Assembly (NCBI GenBank): GCA_006538405.1
Contig: BJKQ01000009.1
Span: 1,560,001 to 1,624,000, forward strand
Direction of reading: 5' to 3'
Source of the DNA: Hansfordia pulvinata
Taxonomy: Eukaryota; Ascomycota; Sordariomycetes; Xylariales
DNA: 64,000 bases
The position numbers and the translations under genes are program-made. Positions 56,727-64,000 of this stretch are shown here, piece after piece. Within the stretch, counting starts at the first letter, position 1. Every line of letters starts with the position of its first letter. A model generated the notes under the pieces. That model had not been told where the DNA came from. It searched no databases and worked only from the letters and a program-made list of their open reading frames with translations.

Positions 56727-59700
56727 GGCAAGGGTCAATACCGATACTGGGTGAGGGAGCGTGAAATGAGCCGGGGCGGAGAGGCAATGAAGGCCGGGGG
56801 CGAGGCAGCGGCGAGTTGAAGGCGGACGGGCGATGGGGCAGATGGTGGTGGCGGGAGGCCGGGAGTCTTTATTGTCGAGAGATTGCCATGGGCGGCCACG
56901 GGTGGGATTGTCGAGATACGGGTGGAAGGCAGGCCGTTGGCCGAGGAAAGCGTGGAACGGGTGGACTGCATTCCCCAGGTGATTACTTTTTCCTGGGCGA
57001 GTTGAAGGGGGATTGATGAGAGCAAGACAATGTTTCTGACGAGGCCCCTCCAAGGCCGGCCGGCCCAGCGCGCAGGCGTCGGTCGAGGCCGAGTCGGCGC
57101 CACTGGGGAGGCGCCAGCGGGGCACAGCAGCGCACCGTAGCGGGCTAGCCCTTCCCACCAGCCAGCCCTGGAGGTGTCCCAGGCACGGCTTCAGGGCGGT
57201 CTAGGCGCTGTCGCACTCGACCTGGGGCGAGGGGCCCGGCGCCTTCAGGGCTCACTCGTGCTCCCTGCTGGACCCCTGGCACCCTCTTTGCGGCCAAGCT
57301 CCAGGTACAGGCGTTGGCAACGGAAGCCCTGGAGGGTCCGTTGCGACGTCCATTTACATTGTCGTGGGGACCTGATGGGCATACGGCCAATATTCGTCCC
57401 TTCATGGGAACGACACAGAGTATCTACCTAAAACATGTACCTTTCTTGCGGGTAGGTTATGTCGGGATATGAACATGGATTCTGGATGCTCGAAGCTGCA
57501 CGTGGTCCGACGCAGAGCTTCATGTGGCTGATTTTTCCTTACACGACCTAAGGTACAATGGAAATATATGCACTCGTACCTTGCAGGCTCGCCGAGGACG
57601 CACTCATGTCTGACTGCTGGATGGAGGGCGCCGTCGACCGGGACTCGGGTTCAGCCACAGGCGCAGGCAAGTGCGGCGAGGTGCAGGTGCGGGTGGAAGT
57701 GCAGGGGTGAAGTGTGAGGGGCAAGGGCTCGTTGCACCTGCAGGAACAGTCTGGCAGGTACATCAGGGTAGCACAGCAGGCAAGGGCAACTTGCCGGCCC
57801 TCCCATCCAATGACGTCCATCCATGCATCCGATTCAGAAGGTGCCCTGCCGAGCTGCCGGGGCGGAGGCCCAAGCTTCCCGCTTGCATGATGTACATGTT
57901 AGGTATTAACAGGAGGAACGTACATGCCCGGTCGCCGCTCTCCCAGCAGTCACTCATGTGCAGAAATGGATCAAGCCCACGACAGTCCAACATGCCTCAG
58001 ACTGGACTCGACACGGCTCCCCACGCACCCAGGGCCGAGATGTTCATCGACTCGCCTCAATCTGTTGCACCTGGAGACAACAACGCCGCCCACGCCGAGA
58101 TGTCTGCGGCCGCGATCCGCTTCGCCGCACGCCGACCGCTGAAGTGTCTGACTCTCAACCCGCCTGCTGCCTCACTCTTTGGCGCTGATCAGCACACGTC
58201 TTACACGCCGCGCTGATCACTTCACCAGCGCCGCGAGCCCAGCAGTCGCGGCAGTGCTTGCATCTACACAATCCCCACCAAATGGGCCTGTCGAACCACA
58301 TCGCGGCGCCTGCCGACCTGATCGCCGAAGTGGCTCATCTTGGCGGCACTGCCCCTCAGACGAGACCCTGCAAGCCGACAGAGGTCGCCCAAGTCCGACT
58401 CGAATTCCATCGCCAGCTAATCCTCGCGCATCGGCTACGTCAGGCCCGCCCGCACTCCAAACCACTGCAATGTCTGCGGGGGCGCCTCGACGCGCCGACC
58501 CCAACCGCCTCGACGCGCTTGGCCCTTTATCAATGTCCGACCAAAGCGCGTGGACTACACGGGCTCGCTCCTCAGCCTTGTCTTGCTTCCTCTCCATCGT
58601 TCTTCCTCCCTTGCCCCAGGCACACGGCGAACCATCACAGGGTGCCGCCCTCCCATTGCCGATCCCTCCTGACCCCTCCATCCGTCAAGGCCCTGCTCCA
58701 TCAGCGCGCTCTCGGTGCAAGACGGGGTGAGAGTCTACCGACGATCCATCCCGAACATTGACAATCATGTACGAGTACGCTCTTTGCATGTAGCAGCCCT
58801 CTTTCGTCCCTGAGACCTTCCCTGACAACCTCAGGCACTGTCTCTTCTCGACACCCTCCAGTGCACACAGCAGCTGTTGGGGAGACCTTGAGTGCTCGGG
58901 TTGCCCTTGGGCTTGACCATCAGCATAGCGTGAAGCGACTCAACAGTCCACCCGACCTATCCATCATTGGCACGGCTCGTTCGAGCATGAGACTGGCTAC
59001 AGGCGGACTGAAAGACGAAATGCTGTCCGTGCGCGTGATCCACTTCTAAGTATACCAGCGCCCGCTTGTGGTGCACGATGTTGACCGCGCCCATGATGTA
59101 AGCACACAGGAGAAGAGACACGAGCTGCTGGGAAGTGCGGGAAAACGCGGTCACGCGCCTATGTACGTGCCGTCTCAACCCGCGCCCAGCTCGTCCACCC
59201 ACAACATGGCCAGCTCCCTAGGAGAGGGGAGCTGGCGAGGAGGGGTCTTTGCTCGGCACCATATGCGAGACAGTCAATCAATAACCCACTCAATAGTTCG
59301 CGCTCCCCATTTTCGTCGCGTGTCTCACAGCCGCTTTTGCGTGCCGGGCTGTTCCACCCCCTCTCGCACGCGTGCCTGCTTCCCTGACCCTGTCCGTCTT
59401 GCGGCCATGCACGTACTGCGCGAGAGATCGTTAAAGGACAGTAGCAGTATCCATTGGGCCAAGTGCAGTCACTGGCACCTGTGCCTGCTGCCCTCTCCCC
59501 TATATGCAACCATCCTTGATCGCTTACATGCGCGCACCCAGCTGCAATGTGGGGTGGTGTCGGCATACGGCACCGAGGCCTGTTGGTCATCTTGCCGGCT
59601 CGTCCGGGCCAAGTTTGGCCCTCATCTTGTAGATGCATCCCTCGTCTCCCGCGCATGATACCTACCTGGTAGGTATACTCGTACACACCTGCTATTTGAG

Positions 59701-59968
59701 GCATGCGGCAGATCCAACCTGACCAACAACAGCAACCCTGTTGCAATTCTCTCTCGTCATAATGATTGGTATCGTCTTTATAACCAGCGCTTCCGCTTTG
59801 AGGAGTCTACATCTCTACTCGTACCCATCATACCAGTGCTCCCGCCTTGCTCACTGAACGCCTGAGACCCAACTCCTCAATTGAATCCGAATTTGCGGCT
59901 TTCTGCCGAGTCCCGCCTCGCCGAGCGCGCACAGGCGACTCATGACGCGACTTCGCGCCTGGCGCGCC
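56727..59968. other. 3.2-kb intergenic region, no gene recognised
   Basis: Overlapping ORFs of up to 196 aa (for example 57671-58216, 58179-58730, 59068-59658) show no domain, no consistent codon bias and no introns that join them. Three exact TACGAGTA/TACTCGTA copies occur at 58770, 59676 and 59816. Confidence 0.5.
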
Positions 59969-62900
59969 TCAGAGGGCTTCAATGGCACGCATCAGAACAT
60001 CCAGTCCTCTGCCGTTGACGTCTTCGCTCTTCCGGCCATCCAGAATGGCCGAAACATCGCTGAGAATGCCAAGAGGTATGTAGCAGCCTTCTCTGGCACG
60101 GTCCAGGCTCTCCTTGAGCCTGCTGGTGTGTTCCCATTCCCTGGCAGCCACCTCCGCCCGCTCAATCACCCGGCTGTTGATCCCGCACATCGCGGCGCAG
60201 TGCATACCGAAGCTTCCCTCGGCAACCCCTTCCTCCAGCTTGTACAGGAAGGTGACACGCTTCTGCTCCTCGTCAACTTGAATTTGCATGCGCTTTGCTC
60301 GAATCTCGGGGTGGTTCTCGAACTCGGTGGCCAGCGAGTGATAGTGCGTGGCAAAGAAGCCAATGCAGCCAACGTGGGACGCAACGTGGTGCAGGACGGC
60401 CTGCGCGACTGCCACGCCGTCGTAGCTCGAAGTTCCACGTCCAAGCTCGTCAAGAATCACAAGAGACCTGGGCGTAGCCTCGGACAGGATCTTCTTCGTC
60501 TCCGAAAGCTCGACAAAGAACGTCGACTGCGAAGCAAATATGTTGTCGTTCGCCCCCAGGCGCGACATGATACGGTCGCAAGGCGTGAGACGAGCCGAGG
60601 TGGCAGGCACGTAGCAGCCAATCTGGGCCATAATGACGGCAGTACACGACTTGAACGAGTTAGCACCAGGCGATTGAGATCAGTGGTCATCCGAGAGACT
60701 TACCATCCGCAGTATCGTGGACTTTCCGGCAGCGTTGGCTCCGGTAAGAAGGTCGATTTTAGGAGCCTGGCCGCCCAGAACGACATTGTTCGGGATGAAA
60801 TCGTCGACCGTGTTGATCATGCATGGGTGTCGAAGCTCCTCAAACTCGACAACGCTGCGCTCCTCGTCGACAAAGGTGGGGCGGCAGCTTGGCTCGCCCA
60901 GGGAAGAGGAGGACCTGGCCAAACTAACCAGACAGTCAAGCTGGGAGACGATACGAATGGCCTGCAGCCAAGTCTCGTTGTCAACGTCGAAGCGCTTGAA
61001 AAGTCGCGAGGCCACTTGCTTCACAAGCTGCGAGTGCGTCTCCTCGGCCTCCTGTAGTTGACGCACGAGGTCGGACAGCTCTCCAAAGTAGTAGCGCTTG
61101 ACGCTAGCCGTGGCAGACATTTGTTGCCAACTCTTTGGCACGGTAACGGACTTGGGCGCTTCGATCTGGTACACCTCCTTGCCAATGTCGGTAAACTTGA
61201 GCGTCTTTGCTTTGAGCTCCCTCTTCTTCTTTTCCAAGAGGCGCTGGAGGTCGTCCTTGATCTCGACGATTTGATCGTGGCTTTGGTCAAAGTCTTCCTC
61301 AATGCCACGCTCAGGGATGAGGATCTTCTCTTCGCGAGCTTTCTTGCGGTCGAAAGCCGTCTTCCAGAACGATAAGGGCTCCTTGAGATCCGGCATAGAG
61401 GAGACTAGACGATCAACCAGGCCGTTGCCGCCTCCAAAGGCCCCGAGGAGACTCATGGTGTACTCGATCTGTTCAAAGCCTTCCAAGACCTTGACGAAAT
61501 CTTCGGGCTTGCAGGCCCCCGCGTGGATCCTGGAGATCAGACGCTCCAGGTCAGGCATCCTCGTCATCTGCGACGAGAACTGTTCTCTGACCGTGGTGTC
61601 GGCGTTGAGCATGTCGACGGCATCCAAACGCTCATTGATCTTTTCAATGTTGCAGAGAGGGTGGCAGACCCATTGTCGGAACAGCCGTTTGCCGAACGGC
61701 GTGACACATCTGTTCAGAAGCGAGAATAGAGTCCCTTCCGTGCCACCATTCACCGAGTTGGCGAAGATTTCCAGGTTGATCAGAGTCTGGCCGTCCAGAA
61801 TCAGGGTGCCGTTCTTGTGTATCGGGTTGTACCACGAAAAGTTGCCTTGCGAGAGCAGGTCGCGCTCGATCTTGAGCAGGCGCAAGTACTGAACGAGCGC
61901 GCCAAAGGCAGACATCAGAATATCCTTATCCTTGGCTTCAGCCAGAGCTTGAGGCCAGACATCCTCATCACTACCCTCGGGCGTGAAGTAGCCGCTGCTC
62001 TCGAGCTCGCGTCGAGTCAGCTCGGCCTCCCAGAACTCCGTCCTTGGTTTGAAGTAGTTCCAGATCGTAGTAGGTGCTGTGTTGTTCTTCAAGATGCGCA
62101 AGGCCTTGGCGGAGATTCTGGACTTCTCGAGAAGCAGCTCCCTGGGGTTTGTCTGAGCGACGAATGTCTCAAACTTTGTGAGATCCACGTCGTCGTCGAA
62201 CTGAGAAATGTGGAATTTTCCGGTGGCCGCGTCCACGAAGGCAATACCGAACGCGGGGTGGTCGTCCACAACGGACTCTTTGATAGCCACACAATAGGTG
62301 GCGTTGTCGTCTTGGAGCATGCTGCCATCAACAAGAGTGCCGCCGGTGAGAATGCAGGCGAGTTCACGGCGGATGATCTTGTCCTGTTTCTTGGCCTTGG
62401 CGGCATCTCTCTCGCGCATCTCTTTTCCAAGGGCCGTCTCCATCTGGTCCACACGAGCAACCTTGTATCCCTTTGCGATGAATTGGTTCACCCACATATC
62501 GAGGGAGCTCTCGGGTACCCCCACCATGCGCATGTTGACCCTGTCAGTGAGCTTCAGATCGAAGAGCTGGTGGCCGATAGTCGCGTCGTTCTCGTAGAGT
62601 TCGTAGAACTTGCCCTTCTTGAAGAAGACAACCGTGTCCCATAACTTCTGCTTGATCTCCCAATATTGCTTCTCGAAGGGGGAGAACTTGTTGAAAGCCA
62701 TTGGAGGGACGTAGACGGTGGAGGGGTTGAAGTCGGGATGGCCGGGGGGATTGCGGTTAATGTCACTAATTTTGGCAAGCCAAGGGTATCTCTCTTCGGG
62801 CTCGCGCGTATGGGCTTTCGGCTTGTTTGCCGATGCCTTGGAGGCTGTGGGCGCATTGATCTTGACTGGGTTGGGATCCTCGGGATCGTATTTCCACTTT

Positions 62901-63763
62901 TGCGCGGTAGACGTCGAGGGGATCTCCTCCATCATAACATCGTCCTTGTCCTCGTCGACCGCCGGCTCAGGTTCTGTTTTTCGTGTTGGGGGTGAGGCCT
63001 GCGACCTCTTGCGGCTGATCTGTGGCTTGCTGGGTCGCTTTCTCTTTTTGGAGGGAGCATCCGACTCGTCGGATACAACAAAATCGGCCATCTCGTCTGC
63101 CAAAGAATTGATTAGCTTCGCCCAAGGTAATGGCCCGGTGTTGGCTCGGTTGGGTTTGGGTGACTGCTTACCGTCATCATCCTCGACAGCATCAGCCTGA
63201 GGCTCCTGGTAGTCATCTTCCTCTTCGTCGGCAGGAACCGTAGCCCGGGGGCGTTGGCGTGCAAGACGTCTGGAGTTCATGGCGGCGAACACATCCTCGT
63301 CGTCGTCATCAGACGATTCAGCATAGCTCACAGACTTTTTGGCTTTGCGGGTTGGGCTGCTTGGAGGAGCAAGAGCAGACTTGGAAGGCGGAGCATGCTT
63401 TTCGGTGCGGGACGAGTCAATGTTTTCTTGAGAACTCGGGGGCTCGGGCTCGGCAGCGTCGCTGCTAGGGACTGGGGTGGATATCTTCTGGCTAGCCCTG
63501 GAGGAGAGTTTCTGGCTGAACTGGCGAGAGTTGGACTTGGTCGTGGATTCTTGAAGGCACGACGGCGAGTTGTCTGCTGGCTTGGGGGTGGGAGTGGTGG
63601 TGGAGGCTGGGCTGGACTCCTTGGCGGCTGAGGGTGTCTTGGTGAAGAAGCCGAGAATGCTTTTCTGCTGTTTGGAGGAGGTGGACGCTGCGGAGCTAGG
63701 CTGTCTGTTGAGAGAGGGCGCCTTGGCGGGGGTGCGCGCCGTGGAGCCGGTTCGTTCGCCCAT
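59969..63763 (-). CDS. msh6: DNA mismatch repair protein MSH6
   Basis: Nuclear MutS homologue; with MSH2 it forms MutS-alpha, which recognises base mismatches and small loops. Exons on the minus strand: 63763-63172, 63096-60704, 60649-59969. The 54-bp intron is required by frame. The 75-bp intron (63097-63171; GTAAGC, GCTAATC, GGCAG) has no stop and length divisible by three, so it is inferred from its consensus signals. Spliced length is 1221 aa (1246 if retained). A PCNA-binding PIP box QKSILGFF is at 33-40, followed by a long disordered acidic region. The mismatch-contacting F-x-E is FYE at about 361-363. The ABC ATPase has Walker A TGANAAGKST (~982) and Walker B LVILDELGRGTSSYDG. The C-terminus ends MRAIEAL. 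The start is the first ATG in frame, leading directly to the PIP region. Confidence 0.96.
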
Positions 63764-64000
63764 GTCTGCGGCTGGGTGTCGGGCGAGAGCCTACCTAATG
63801 TAGTGAATGTTGGGGGGGATCGAATTATGGCGGGCAAATGGTGAGTATATGGACAAATAATATGAATGAAGATCAGGCAAGAGACGGCGCAACAGCGAGC
63901 GGCGGTAGGCGCATGGGAAGGCAGCACGAGAGGGGCGCCGACGATGCAGGTCTGAGGCGGGCAGGGCGACTGGGCAGAGCACAGAAGATGCAGCTGGGAG
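63764..64000. other. MSH6 upstream region, window end
   Basis: 237 bp of 5' flanking sequence with nothing recognised. Confidence 0.5.

Noticed and set aside
57671..59658. Several 150-196-aa frames in the MSH6 downstream region
   Set aside because: Overlap each other in different frames, lack domains and cannot be spliced into one convincing product.

Overview
The window is nuclear DNA of a filamentous ascomycete, most likely a Sordariomycete. The evidence is GC-rich coding sequence, short introns (about 50-240 bp, one of 564 bp) with GT..AG ends and CTNAC/CTAAC branch sites, fungal gene families (secreted lipoxygenase, GH47 mannosidase, fungal-rhodopsin-type membrane protein, P450, small secreted Cys proteins) and an intron-containing tRNA-Asp. 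No prokaryotic, viral or CRISPR signal was seen. The species cannot be fixed from the sequence alone.

Layout. 1-3.8 kb: no recognisable gene; the first ~1 kb looks poorer in GC. 3.8-6.6 kb: convergent pair, fructose-1,6-bisphosphatase (+) and a DUF1295 membrane protein (-). 6.6-14.1 kb: gene-poor block full of microsatellites and of an 8-bp motif (TACGAGTA/TACTCGTA). 14.1-16.0 kb: secreted lipoxygenase. 18.0-19.0 kb: secreted Gly/Asp-rich protein with four apparent frameshifts. 20.3-22.2 kb: short-chain dehydrogenase with a polyglutamine insert. 24.6-26.4 kb: methyltransferase-16 family protein. 27.9-29.9 kb: secreted GH47 alpha-mannosidase. 30-33.7 kb: gene-poor. 33.7-37.4 kb: divergent pair RAD10/ERCC1 homologue (-) and membrane-anchored spermidine-synthase-like protein (+). 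38.6-41.3 kb: effector-like secreted protein and COX10 haem A farnesyltransferase. 45.4-46.5 kb: Myb/SANT protein. 48.0-49.7 kb: seven-helix fungal rhodopsin-type protein. 51.8-54.2 kb: cytochrome P450. 55.2 kb: tRNA-Asp. 56.4-56.7 kb: a 71-aa six-cysteine secreted protein visible only after splicing. 60.0-63.8 kb: MSH6.

The genes are a mixture of housekeeping functions (gluconeogenesis, haem A synthesis, mismatch and excision repair) and accessory secreted or oxidative functions. They do not form one obvious pathway or biosynthetic cluster. RAD10 and MSH6 are both DNA-repair genes but lie 25 kb apart.

Two window-wide patterns stand out. (1) The 8-mer TACGAGTA (either strand) occurs 35 times in non-coding DNA and once in coding DNA by my manual count, against about 2 expected in random sequence, with 12 copies between 9478 and 13128. 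The flanks differ, so it does not look like copies of one transposon. (2) Five genes carry nine apparent single-base deletions, all compatible with loss of one G or C in or beside a short G/C run. This looks like an assembly or base-calling artefact rather than genuine gene decay, and it should be settled before any of these genes is called a pseudogene.
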